Shown: piece by piece, positions 1 through 8,341 of the stretch
Layout: each line of letters starts with the position of its first letter
Position numbering within the stretch: position 1 is the first letter of the stretch
DNA from: Brachybacterium massiliense
Lineage (GTDB): Bacteria; Actinomycetota; Actinomycetes; Actinomycetales; Dermabacteraceae
Assembly (NCBI RefSeq): GCF_900184245.1
Contig: NZ_FXXB01000007.1
Coordinates: 310,001 to 374,000 of the forward strand
Direction: 5' to 3'
DNA: 64,000 bases
Translations under genes and position numbers: made by a program
Notes under the pieces: generated by a model
The model's database searches: none
What the model was told of the DNA's origin: nothing
Seen by the model: the letters and a program-made list of their open reading frames with translations, nothing else

Positions 1-823
1 TGCCGAGCGTCATCCCGAGCCCGGCGGCGGCCAGCACCCACGGCACCATGCCCGCGGCGGCGCCGGAGACCTGGGTGGTGATGTCGGCGACGTAGCTGAA
101 CACCGCGAAGCCGCCTGCGAAGCCGATCGCGGCGATGCCCATGACGATCCACAGCTGCACTCGGCGCAGCGCCACCACCTCGTCGACGGCCCGTCGGCCC
201 GAGATCACCGGCTGGGGCGGGAGCGCGGCGCGCAGTGCGAGCACCGTGAGCACGAAGATCCCGGTGATCACGAGGTAGACGGCGCGCCATCCGACCAGCT
301 GGCCGAGGGCGGTCATCAGCGGCACGCCGACGAGGTTCGCGACCGTGAGCCCGGACAGGGCGACGGCCACTCCCTTGCCCTGGCTCCCGGGGCCCATCAG
401 CGAAGCGGCCAGCAGCGAGGCGACCCCGAAGTAGGCGCCGTGCGGGACTCCGGCGAGGAAGCGGGCGAGGACGGTGAGCTCGAAGCTGGGCATCGCGGCG
501 GAGAGCACGGTGCCGGCCGCGAGCGCCGCGGCCAGCGCGATGATCATCGAGGTGCGGCTCCAGCGCACCGAGAGCAGGGCGAGCACGGGCGCGCCCACGA
601 CGACGCCGAGGGCGTAGGCGGTGATCAGCTGCCCGGCGCGGGCGATGCCGGCGTCGGGGGCGGTGGCCATCTGCTCGGGCAGCAGGCCGTGGGCGATGCC
701 GGGCAGCAGGCCCATGGTGGCGAACTCGGAGGCGCCGATGCCCACGCCGCCCAGGGCGAGGGCGAGCAGGGCGAGGGTGCGGCGGCGGGCGCTGATCTCG
801 TGCGGTGCGGCGGGTGGGGTCAT
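1..823 (-). CDS. MFS transporter, DHA1-type efflux (3' end outside window)
   Basis: Major facilitator superfamily permease, read from an ATG at 823 on the minus strand; the C-terminal part lies beyond base 1. About 274 residues are visible with alternating hydrophobic helices. The N-terminus (GASEFATMGLLPGIA) and the stretch ARFLAGVPHGAYFGVASLLAA match the AraJ/Cmx/YdhP drug- or sugar-efflux branch of DHA1 transporters. It would act in the cytoplasmic membrane as a proton antiporter; the substrate cannot be told from sequence. It is divergent from the ROK regulator at 1012, so local regulation is plausible. Family confidence is high, substrate unknown. Confidence 0.85.
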   Translation of the reverse strand, partial: MTPPAAPHEISARRRTLALLALALGGVGIGASEFATMGLLPGIAHGLLPEQMATAPDAGIARAGQLITAYALGVVVGAPVLALLSVRWSRTSMIIALAAALAAGTVLSAAMPSFELTVLARFLAGVPHGAYFGVASLLAASLMGPGSQGKGVAVALSGLTVANLVGVPLMTALGQLVGWRAVYLVITGIFVLTVLALRAALPPQPVISGRRAVDEVVALRRVQLWIVMGIAAIGFAGGFAVFSYVADITTQVSGAAAGMVPWVLAAAGLGMTLG

Positions 824-879
824 GAGGGTTCCTCGGCGGTCGGGAAGCAGGGGCGGAGGGGCGTCATCGACCGGGGAAC

Positions 880-910
880 AGAATAAGCAAACGCTGTTGC
901 GTTAGGTCAA
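880..910 (-). promoter_or_regulatory. Putative promoter with imperfect palindrome for the MFS gene
   Basis: On the minus strand a TTGACC (905-910) lies 19 bases before TATTCT (880-885). Between them is an imperfect palindrome, GCAACAGCGTTTGC (887-900, 10 of 14 symmetric), which could be an operator for the adjacent ROK regulator. The spacing is longer than ideal. Confidence 0.35.
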
Positions 911-1011
911 GGGGCGGGCTGTCGGACCCACGTCACACCCAGCCAGGCTCCTCATGGCGCACCCGCCCGGAGCCGGCCCCTCACCCGCTTCGCGCGGGCG
1001 GCCGTGGGAGG

Positions 1012-2121
1012 ATGAGCACCGTGAAGCCGACCGGACCGCTGGACCGCATGGCGGGCGCGCATGACGCCGCTGTGCTCGAGGTCGCCCGCCACGGCGAGCC
1101 CGTCTCCCGCGCTGGCCTGGCCGCAGCCCTGCAGGTCACACCGCAGGCGATCTCGAAGATCCTCTCCCGGCTCGGCGAGCGGGGCCTGATCGAGGAGGCC
1201 GGCTCGGTCTCCTCGGGGCCCGGCAAGCCCACCACCCTGTATCAGATCGTCCCTGGCTCGCGGCGGGCGATCGGCCTGCATCTGACGCGCTCACGGGTGC
1301 ACGGCGTCGTGGCGGACCTCACCGGCCAGGTGCTCGAGCGGCGTGAGGTCGGGATCGACCGGCAGCTGCCGGTGCCGGAGCTGATCGGCGCCCTCGCTGC
1401 GCTTGCGCGCGAGCTCGCGGAGCACGGGAACGGGCACCTGCTGGGAGTGGGCGTGGGGATGCCCGGCCCCGTGGACTCGGTCGAGGGCATCTACCGCGGC
1501 GCCCCGGCCCCCGACGACGCCTGGCAGGGCGCCTCGCTGCGCTCGCTGCTGCTCGAGGAGCTGGGCCTGCCGGTGCTGCTGGACCACGACTCGCGTGCGG
1601 CCCTCGTGGGCGAGAGCTGGTCGCAGCCGGGCCTGCTGGACAACGCCGCGCTGGTGCTGGCCGAGGACGGGCTGGGCGCGGCGCTGCGGCTGGACGGCGC
1701 GATGGTGCGCGGGGCGCACTCGCGGGCCGGGGAGGTGGGGCACACGGTGGTGAGGATGGGCGGCGTGCCGTGCCCCTGTGGTCGTCGGGGCTGCGCCCAG
1801 GCGGAGTATCTCGCCGCGCTCGAGACATCCGACGCGGAGCGCGCCGCGCAGGTGCTCGCGACCGTGGTGCTGAACCTGGTGCGCCTGGTGGATGTGGACC
1901 GGGTGGTGCTCGGCGGGCGCTCCATCTACACCCACCACGCCACCACGATGGAGGCGGTGCGGGCCGCGCTCGAGGAGGGGCTGCGCGCCGAGGCGCGGCT
2001 GCACGTGGAGGTGCTGCTGTCCACGCGCGGCATCGACCTGATCGCGGCGGGCGCGGCCTGCGAGGTGCTCGAGCACGAGTACGGACTGCCCACCACCCTC
2101 GTCGGCCCCGGGCCGGGCTGA
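1012..2121 (+). CDS. ROK family transcriptional regulator
   Basis: 369-residue NagC/XylR-type repressor. Residues about 15-65 form a winged helix (AALQVTPQAISKILSRLGERGLI). The rest is the ROK sugar-kinase fold with the zinc-site motif CPCGRRGC and the PGPVD and DHDSRAALVGE segments. The phosphate loop, usually DxGGT, reads AIGLHLTRSRV, so ATP binding and kinase activity are probably lost while the fold serves as a sugar-sensing domain. The ATG at 1012 has a GGGAGGA ribosome site just upstream. It is divergent from the MFS gene and may control it (inference). Confidence 0.88.
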   Translation: MSTVKPTGPLDRMAGAHDAAVLEVARHGEPVSRAGLAAALQVTPQAISKILSRLGERGLIEEAGSVSSGPGKPTTLYQIVPGSRRAIGLHLTRSRVHGVVADLTGQVLERREVGIDRQLPVPELIGALAALARELAEHGNGHLLGVGVGMPGPVDSVEGIYRGAPAPDDAWQGASLRSLLLEELGLPVLLDHDSRAALVGESWSQPGLLDNAALVLAEDGLGAALRLDGAMVRGAHSRAGEVGHTVVRMGGVPCPCGRRGCAQAEYLAALETSDAERAAQVLATVVLNLVRLVDVDRVVLGGRSIYTHHATTMEAVRAALEEGLRAEARLHVEVLLSTRGIDLIAAGAACEVLEHEYGLPTTLVGPGPG

Positions 2122-2122
2122 C

Positions 2123-2866
2123 TCAGGCGGGGCGGGCGCCGAAGATCGCGGAGCCGAGGCGCACGATCGTCGCGCCCTCCTCGACGGCGATCTCCAGATC
2201 GCCGCTCATCCCCATCGACAGCTCTACCAGCTCCTCCGCGCCCAGGCGCTCGCGCACCTCGTCGCGCAGGATCCGCAGCGAGCGCAGAGAGTCGCGCACC
2301 GCGGTCTCGTCGGTCGTGTTCGCGCCGATCGTCATGAGTCCGACGGGGCGCAGCACCTCGCTCGCCCGCAGCCGCTCCACGATCGGCACGAGCGCCTCCG
2401 CGGTGGGGGCGTAGCCGCCCTTGGACTCCTCGTCCGAGGTGTTGACCTGCACCAGCACGTCCCGTCGCAGTCCCGCCATCTCGGCCCGGCGCTCGAGGGC
2501 CTCGGCGATGCCCTCACGGTCCACGCTGTGGATCATCTCGGCGAACGCCACCACGTCACGGGCCTTGTTGGTCTGCAGACGCCCGATGAAGTGCCTCGGC
2601 ACTCCGTTGTCCGCGAGCAGCGGATCGGCGTGCTTGGCGATCTCCTGGGCCCGGTTCTCCCCCACCGCGAGGGTGCGCCCGCGCTCGCGCAGCAGCTGGA
2701 CGGCGAGCGCGATCTCCTCGGGCGTGCGGGTCTTGGTGGCCAGCAGCAGGGTGATCTCGTCCCTGTCGCGCCCGGTCCGCTCGGCGGCGGCGTCGAGGCG
2801 CGTCAGGACCTCGTCGAGACGGGCGGTGAGCTGGTCGGCGGCGTCGGAGGAGAGCATGCCCTCCAT
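2123..2866 (-). CDS. YggS family pyridoxal-phosphate homeostasis protein
   Basis: 247-residue single-domain alanine-racemase-fold protein that binds PLP without known catalysis and buffers cellular vitamin B6. The PLP lysine is K45 in LLATKTRT. FIGRLQTNKAR, SMGMSGD and the C-terminal VRLGSAIFGARP are family signatures. The ATG at 2866 has GAGGA nine bases upstream; a second in-frame ATG at 2857 (MLSSDAAD) lies seven bases after CACAAT and could start a leaderless form. The gene stands apart from the ftsZ-sepF cluster where actinobacterial yggS often sits, and converges on the ROK gene with almost no gap. Confidence 0.9.
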   Translation of the reverse strand: MEGMLSSDAADQLTARLDEVLTRLDAAAERTGRDRDEITLLLATKTRTPEEIALAVQLLRERGRTLAVGENRAQEIAKHADPLLADNGVPRHFIGRLQTNKARDVVAFAEMIHSVDREGIAEALERRAEMAGLRRDVLVQVNTSDEESKGGYAPTAEALVPIVERLRASEVLRPVGLMTIGANTTDETAVRDSLRSLRILRDEVRERLGAEELVELSMGMSGDLEIAVEEGATIVRLGSAIFGARPA

Positions 2867-3031
2867 TGTGGCCGATCCTCAGCCCTGTGCGTCTCGCCCA
2901 CATCGTGTCGGTGGTCAGGTACGGGCTCCCTGGCGAGGACTACGGCAGATATGGCATAGAGGTCGCTCCCGCGCCACCGTCTGACCATCCCCTGTCCCGT
3001 GGCCCTCGTCGCGCCCGGCGGTGCTGATCGC

Positions 3032-3108
3032 TGGTGCCCCCAGCGGGACTCGAACCCGCACTGTGCCGCTTTTAAGGCGGCCGCCTCTGCCGATTGGGCT
3101 ATGGGGGC
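3032..3108 (-). tRNA. tRNA with UAA anticodon but class I (short variable loop) shape
   Basis: 77 bases on the minus strand. The acceptor stem GCCCCCA pairs with TGGGGGC, followed by discriminator A and an encoded CCA. The anticodon stem GCCGC/GCGGC closes the loop CTTAAAA, giving anticodon UAA, which reads leucine codon UUA. The variable region is only ACAGT, then the T-arm GCGGG-TTCGAGT-CCCGC. Bacterial tRNA-Leu normally has a long variable arm (class II), so the amino-acid identity is uncertain. Confidence 0.85.
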
Positions 3109-3170
3109 GGAGAGGAGCACCCGGAGCCCCGGAGCACCTCACAGCGGGCCACCCTATGCTGGATCCCATC

Positions 3171-5330
3171 ATGGCCGCTGTGATCCGGTCCCTCGCGGAC
3201 TCCCTGCGACGGTTCGGCGACGATCGCCTCGAGGCGCTGCTCGTCGCCCGACCGGATCTCGCCTCGCCCCTTCCCCGCGGGATCGGACCGCTCGCCGCGC
3301 GTGCCGCGGGCTCCACCTCCGCCCGTCGCGCGCTCGAGGCGCTGACGCTGCCCGAGCTGCACCTGGTCGAGGCGCTCGCGGTGCTCGAGGACGGCACCTC
3401 CCCCGCCCAGCTCGCCGCGGCCGTCTCCTCCGATCCCGCCACCATCTCCCCCGGGCTCGAACGGCTCACCACGCTCGCCGTGGTGTGGGGCGAGGACGAG
3501 CTGCATCTGATCCGTCCGCTGCGGGAGGGGCTGCGCACACCGGCCGGTCTCGCCGCGCCGTCGGCCGAGGACCCCTCCCCGGAGGAGGCGGAACGGCGCG
3601 TCGCGCGCGCCCGGCAGACCCTGCCCGAGGTGCTCGAGGCGCTCACCTGGGGCCCGAGCGCCGTCTCCGGCCGCGGCCGGCTCGCCGCGCAGCTGCTCGA
3701 AGCGGGGATCGTGGTGGCCGACGGGGACTCGCTGCACCTGCCGCGCACGATCCAGCTCGCCCTGCGCTCGGGGCGGGTGCGGCGCAGCCACGCCGCCCAG
3801 CGCCCCTCCCCCGAGGGGCCCGAGCTCTCCGAGCGCATCCCCGGCTCGCGCACCGCGCAGTCCGTCGAGCGGGCCTTCGAGGCGCTGCGCCTGCTGGGCA
3901 CCGTGCGCGGCTTCGACGAGGATCCGCCGGGCGTGCTGCGACGGGGCGGGCTGCCCCAGCGCGATCTGCGACGGCTGGCCGAACGAGCCGGCGCGCCGCT
4001 GCTGACCTACGCGACCGTGCTGCAGTGCGCCTGGCAGGCCGGGCTGATCGGCCACGACGGTGAGGAGTGGCGTCCCACCGCGGAGTGGGACAGCCACCGC
4101 CAGCTGCCCCCTGCGCAGCGCTGGGCCGAGCTGGTGCTCGCCTGGGCGCGCGGCCATCATGTCGCCGCCGTGGTGGGGACACCGGATGCGAGCGGCACGG
4201 GACGCTCGCTGCTCTCGGAGATGACGCGCCGCGACGGGGTGCGCACGCGCCGCGGCAGCCTGCTGCGCCTGCTACGCACGAGCCCGGGGATCGACGCGAG
4301 CGAGGACTCCCTCGCCGCAGCGCTCGCCTGGGCCTTCCCGCTGGTCCCGGCCGAGGTGATCCGTGAGGAGACGTCCGCGCTGCGCACCGAGGGGCAGGCG
4401 CTGGGGCTGCTCGACGGCGGGGCGCTCACAGCGCTCGGCCACGAGCTGGTGCTCGCGCTCGACGAGGAGATCACCCGCGCCGATGCCCGCCTGGCCTCCG
4501 CGCTCGAGGAGGCGGCGCCCGCACCGGTCGAGGAGGTGCTGCTGGACGCGGATCTCACCGCGGTGATCCCCGGTCGCCCCGCGGAGCGGCTGATGCCCCT
4601 GCTCGACTGGGCCGAGGTGGTCTCCCGCGGCGGCGCGCTCACGCTGCGCTTCACCCCTGCCGCCGTGCGCCGCGCGCTCGGCGACGGCCGGGACGCGGAG
4701 GCCCTGCTGAGGCTGCTCGAGGAGGTCTCCCGCTCCCCCGTGCCGCAGGCGCTGAGCTATCTGCTGCGGGACGAGCAGCGCCGTCACGGCAGAGTGCAGG
4801 TCTCCCGCGCCACGACCGTGCTCACCGCCGAACCGGAGGTGTTGGACCTGCTGCAGGTCGCCCCCGAGGCGAAGGCGCTCGGGCTGCACCGGCTGGCGCC
4901 CACGGTCGCGGTGACCCTCTCGGATCCCGGCTTCGCCCTGCAGATCTCGCGCCAGGCGGGGCTGGCCCCGCAGGCGGTCGGGGCGGACGGCAGACCGGTG
5001 CCCGAGGAGCTGACCCATTCCCTGCGCGGCGGCCCGGTCGAGCCGGACCTGGTGACCATCGACGGTCCCGAGCTGCGGCTCCCGGCCGCCGAGGCGGTGG
5101 CCCGGCTGCGCGCGGCGGAGGAGGGCGAGGGCGATCTCTCGGTCACCGATCGGCTGCTGGACGCGATCGCGCGCGGCGAGCAGATCCCGCTGGGGATCGT
5201 CGACGGCCGCGGCGGCGTGGTGGTCCGCACCGCGCTCCCTCTCTCCCTCGAGGGAGGCCGTCTGCGCGCTCGGGAGGCGGGGCGTCAGGAGGAGTTCACC
5301 GTGCTCGTCCACCGCATCACGCTGGGCTGA
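3171..5330 (+). CDS. Helicase-associated domain protein (XPB/Ssl2 N-terminal-like)
   Basis: About 719 residues, the actinobacterial protein usually encoded beside XPB helicase. The N-terminal motif (IRSLADSLRRFGDDRLEALL) and the C-terminal block around TTVLTAEPEVLDLLQ and HRLAPTVAVTLSDPG match the helicase-associated (Helicase_C_3) family. No Walker motifs are present, so it is a partner and not a helicase. Two in-frame ATGs compete: 3156 and 3171. TATGCT at 3155-3160 sits ten bases before the second, which favours 3171. The XPB gene is 5 kb downstream, separated by gnd and two membrane-protein genes. The biochemical role is unproven; DNA repair is inferred from the partner. Confidence 0.82.
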   Translation: MAAVIRSLADSLRRFGDDRLEALLVARPDLASPLPRGIGPLAARAAGSTSARRALEALTLPELHLVEALAVLEDGTSPAQLAAAVSSDPATISPGLERLTTLAVVWGEDELHLIRPLREGLRTPAGLAAPSAEDPSPEEAERRVARARQTLPEVLEALTWGPSAVSGRGRLAAQLLEAGIVVADGDSLHLPRTIQLALRSGRVRRSHAAQRPSPEGPELSERIPGSRTAQSVERAFEALRLLGTVRGFDEDPPGVLRRGGLPQRDLRRLAERAGAPLLTYATVLQCAWQAGLIGHDGEEWRPTAEWDSHRQLPPAQRWAELVLAWARGHHVAAVVGTPDASGTGRSLLSEMTRRDGVRTRRGSLLRLLRTSPGIDASEDSLAAALAWAFPLVPAEVIREETSALRTEGQALGLLDGGALTALGHELVLALDEEITRADARLASALEEAAPAPVEEVLLDADLTAVIPGRPAERLMPLLDWAEVVSRGGALTLRFTPAAVRRALGDGRDAEALLRLLEEVSRSPVPQALSYLLRDEQRRHGRVQVSRATTVLTAEPEVLDLLQVAPEAKALGLHRLAPTVAVTLSDPGFALQISRQAGLAPQAVGADGRPVPEELTHSLRGGPVEPDLVTIDGPELRLPAAEAVARLRAAEEGEGDLSVTDRLLDAIARGEQIPLGIVDGRGGVVVRTALPLSLEGGRLRAREAGRQEEFTVLVHRITLG

Positions 5331-5346
5331 CGACCTCCGCCGGTCC

Positions 5347-5370
5347 GCCATGGGGAGTCGTCCCCATGGC
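5347..5370 (+). terminator. Hairpin terminator after helicase-associated gene
   Basis: Perfect 10-bp stem (GCCATGGGGA / TCCCCATGGC) closed by a GTCG loop, 16 bases past the stop codon. There is no T tract, as is common in actinobacteria. Confidence 0.6.
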
Positions 5371-5491
5371 GTGCCCCCCGCCACATCGCGGTAATATGCA
5401 CCCGCCAGGACCGGAGACACGAGAACACCCGACCTGGGGCCGGGGTCATCAGCGACTCCGGGGAACGATCATCAGGAAGAAGGGGATTCCC

Positions 5492-5755
5492 ATGACCGCA
5501 CCCAACTCGGGCTATGACATCGAGGGCATCAAGAAGAAGGCCCTCATCTGGACCATCGTCGGGTTCCTCTGCGGCGGCATCATCGCCGGCGTGTTCGGCC
5601 TGCTCGGCTACCTCAAGGCCGACGACGAGCCGCAGACCGCGCAGAAGTTCACCAAGATCGCCATGATCATCACGATCATCGTGATCGTCCTGTACGTGAT
5701 CATCGGCATCATCTACGCGATCCTCATCGGCGCAGCGGTGTCCAGCGGCATGTGA
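5492..5755 (+). CDS. Small two-helix membrane protein
   Basis: 87 residues with two hydrophobic segments (about 17-40 and 56-80) separated by a charged stretch (LKADDEPQTAQKFTK). Both segments are unusually rich in isoleucine and glycine. I do not recognise a named family; it resembles the small DUF4190-like membrane proteins. The ATG at 5492 is preceded by AAGAAGGGG. It stands alone between two terminators, so it is probably monocistronic. Confidence 0.7.
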   Translation: MTAPNSGYDIEGIKKKALIWTIVGFLCGGIIAGVFGLLGYLKADDEPQTAQKFTKIAMIITIIVIVLYVIIGIIYAILIGAAVSSGM

Positions 5756-5771
5756 CTGCGGCCCAGACGTC

Positions 5772-5809
5772 GAAGAAGGCCCCGGACCAGCTGGTCCGGG
5801 GCCTTCTTC
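5772..5809. terminator. Bidirectional terminator between the small membrane gene and gnd
   Basis: A perfect 38-bp palindrome with 19-bp arms, centred on CCAGCTGG and flanked by AAGAAGG/CCTTCTT. It lies between convergent genes and reads as an A-tract/T-tract terminator on either strand. Confidence 0.85.
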
Positions 5810-5843
5810 CTGCTCAGGGCCCGAGGGCTCCGATCAGATCAGT

Positions 5844-7307
5844 TCAGTCCTGCTTGGTCTCGCGACGGTCCTCGGTCCACTCCACGTGGAAGGTGCCCTC
5901 GGCGTCGACGCGCTTGTAGGTGTGCGCACCGAAGTAGTCGCGCTGGGCCTGGACCAGGGCGGCCGGCAGGCGCTCGGCGCGGACCGAGTCGTAGTAGGAC
6001 AGGGTCGAGGCGAACACCGGGACCGGGTAGCCGCTCGCGGCCGCGAAGGCCACGATGCGGCGCCATGCCGGGATGCACTTGGCGATCTCGGTGGTGAAGT
6101 ACTCATCGCTCAGCAGCAGCGACAGCTTCGGGTTGCGCGAGTAGGCCTCGGTGATGCGGTCGAGGAAGCGCGCGCGGATGATGCAGCCCTCGCGCCAGAT
6201 GCGGGCCATGTCGCCGAGCGAGATGTCCCAGTCGAACTCCTCGGCACCGGCAGCGATCTCGTCGAAGCCCTGCGAGTAGGAGACCAGCTTGGCGGCGTAG
6301 AGCGCCTTCTGGAGGTCGTCGATGAACTGCGCCGGATCGGCGATCTCGAGCTGCTGCTCCTGGCCGGGCAGCACGCCGCGGGCGGCCTCGCGCTGCGGGG
6401 TGCCGCCGGAGATGGAGCGGGCGAAGGTCGCCTCGGCGATGCCGGTGACCGGGACGCCGAGGTCCAGGGCGGTCTTCACGGTCCAGGCGCCGGTGCCCTT
6501 CTGGGCGGCCTGGTCGAGGATGACGTCCACGAAGGGCTTGCCGGAGGTGGCGTCCTTGTGGCGGAGCACCTCGGCGGTGATCTCGATGAGGAAGGACTCC
6601 AGGTCGCCCTTGTTCCACTCGTCGAAGACGTCACCGATGGCGGGGGCATCCATGCCCAGGGCCTTGGACATCATGTCGTAGGCCTCGGAGATGACCTGCA
6701 TGTCCGCGTACTCGATGCCGTTGTGGACCATCTTGACGAAGTGACCGGCACCGTCGGCGCCGACGTGCACGCAGCAGGGCGCGCCGTCCTCTGCCTTGGC
6801 GGAGATCTTCTCGAACATGGGGCCGAGGCGGTCGTAGGACTCCTTGGTGCCGCCGGGCATGATCGACGGGCCGTTCAGGGCGCCCTCCTCACCACCGGAG
6901 ACGCCGGTGCCCACGAAGTGCAGGCCCTTCTCGCGCAGCGCGGCCTCGCGGCGGCGGGTGTCGGTGAACAGGGCGTTGCCGGCGTCGACGATGATGTCGC
7001 CGGTCTCCATCAGGCCCGCGAGCTCGTCGATCACGGCATCGGTGGGGCCGCCGGCCTTGACCATGATGATCGCCACGCGCGGCTTCTGGAGGGAGGCGAC
7101 GAAGTCGGCCATGGACTCGGAGGGGTAGAACTCGCCGTCACCGCCGTGATCCGCGATGACCTTCTCCGTCTTGCCGACGCTGCGGTTGTGGATGGCGACC
7201 TTGAAGCCGTTGCGGGCGAGGTTGCGGGCCAGGTTGGAGCCCATCACCGCCATACCGGTGACGCCGATGTCGGCCACGTCGGCGGGGGACGGAGTGAAGC
7301 TAGCCAT
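5844..7307 (-). CDS. gnd: 6-phosphogluconate dehydrogenase, decarboxylating (NADP+)
   Basis: 487 residues, the full-length type close in size to the E. coli enzyme. It oxidises 6-phosphogluconate to ribulose 5-phosphate and CO2 in the oxidative pentose phosphate pathway, yielding NADPH in the cytoplasm. The nucleotide-binding loop is GVTGMAVMGSNLARN; substrate motifs are GTGVSGGEEGALNGPSIMPGG, KMVHNGIEYADMQ and LDQAAQKGTGAWT; the tail DYFGAHTYKR is typical. The ATG at 7307 has AGGAG five to nine bases upstream; longer upstream reading frame is not conserved in character. It sits alone between terminators and a divergent membrane gene. Confidence 0.97.
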   Translation of the reverse strand: MASFTPSPADVADIGVTGMAVMGSNLARNLARNGFKVAIHNRSVGKTEKVIADHGGDGEFYPSESMADFVASLQKPRVAIIMVKAGGPTDAVIDELAGLMETGDIIVDAGNALFTDTRRREAALREKGLHFVGTGVSGGEEGALNGPSIMPGGTKESYDRLGPMFEKISAKAEDGAPCCVHVGADGAGHFVKMVHNGIEYADMQVISEAYDMMSKALGMDAPAIGDVFDEWNKGDLESFLIEITAEVLRHKDATSGKPFVDVILDQAAQKGTGAWTVKTALDLGVPVTGIAEATFARSISGGTPQREAARGVLPGQEQQLEIADPAQFIDDLQKALYAAKLVSYSQGFDEIAAGAEEFDWDISLGDMARIWREGCIIRARFLDRITEAYSRNPKLSLLLSDEYFTTEIAKCIPAWRRIVAFAAASGYPVPVFASTLSYYDSVRAERLPAALVQAQRDYFGAHTYKRVDAEGTFHVEWTEDRRETKQD

Positions 7308-7512
7308 GGTTCTCCTCAGATCAGGTGACTGTCGAGCCGGACCGGGACGCTGCGCCGAGATGCTCGGCCGACGGGCCGGCCCATCGCCGACCATCCTAGT
7401 GAACCCGGCGCGTTCCCCGCCGAGCGTGCCAGGGCTTGCCGCGACAGGGCCGTCCTGCACCACGTACCGTGGGCCCGTACCGTCCACCTGCGCACCCGGA
7501 GACGAGCAGCAG

Positions 7513-8323
7513 ATGACCCTCCCCCCGAACGACCCCTACGCCCCCCGCGCCGCAGGATCAGTGGACCCCGCACGCCCAGGGCGCCCCTGCCCCGGGCCAG
7601 GCGCCGGGCCAGGCCCCCGGCGCGCAGCCGGGCACGGACCTCGGCGCGGATCTCGGTGCCGCGCTCTCCTTCTCCGGCCGGGGGCTGCTGCGCAACCCTG
7701 TGGCGTTCCTGGTCAGCGGCTTCGTCTACGTCATGCTGATGATGCTGGTGATCGGCGGCGGCTTCACGGGTGGCTTCATCGCGATGTTCTCCATGATCGA
7801 GAGCAACCCCTCGTCGGATGCGGCCATCGGTACCGCCATGCTCGTCTTCTACGCCGTGGTGTTCGGTGCGTCGCTGCTGGCGATGCCGATCGGGCTGCTG
7901 TGGCAGTCGGGCGCGGCGCGCGCGGCCGGGATCATCCGTGACGGGGGCCGTCCCTCGATCGGCCAGACCTTCGTCGGTCCCGGCCGGGTGCTGCTCACGG
8001 CCCTGCTGTACGGGCTGGCCGTGTCCGTGGGCATGCTGCTGCTCTACGTTCCCGGGCTCATCGCGGCCGTGGTGTTCATGTATGCGGCCCCCGCGGCGCT
8101 GCGGGGCGCCTCCCCCGTCGACGCGCTGAAGGAGAGCTTCTCCCTGGCGAGAGCGAACCTCGGCACCACGATCATCGCCTACCTGGTGCTGACGGTGGTC
8201 ACCTCGGTCGCCTCGATGATCGTGATCCCGGTACTCGTGCTCGCCCCGTTCGCGATGCTGTTCCAGCTGGGGATGTACGAGCGTCTGAGCGGTCGCCAGC
8301 TGGCGGAGCCCGCACAGGGCTGA
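7513..8323 (+). CDS. Multi-helix membrane protein, apparent frameshift in a C6 run
   Basis: From the ATG at 7513 (RBS GGAGACGAGC) the first 11 codons give MTLPPNDPYAP, typical of actinobacterial proline-rich membrane proteins. The frame then collapses. Removing one C from the run at 7541-7546 restores a continuous protein: a QGAPAPGQ-rich linker, then LSFSGRGLLRNPVAFLVSGFV and five to six membrane helices to 8323. The downstream frame has no ATG, GTG or TTG before the GTG at 7697-7702, which would cut into the first helix. It is an unclassified integral membrane protein, related in style to DUF-type membrane proteins with an RGASPVDALKESFSLAR amphipathic helix. Confidence 0.7.
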
Positions 8324-8329
8324 GCCACG

Positions 8330-8335
8330 TAGCCT
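8330..8335 (+). promoter_or_regulatory. -10 box TAGCCT, leaderless start of XPB gene
   Basis: TAGCCT ends six bases before the ATG at 8342 and no ribosome-binding site fits, so transcription probably begins at or next to the start codon. Confidence 0.5.
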
Positions 8336-8341
8336 GGAGCG

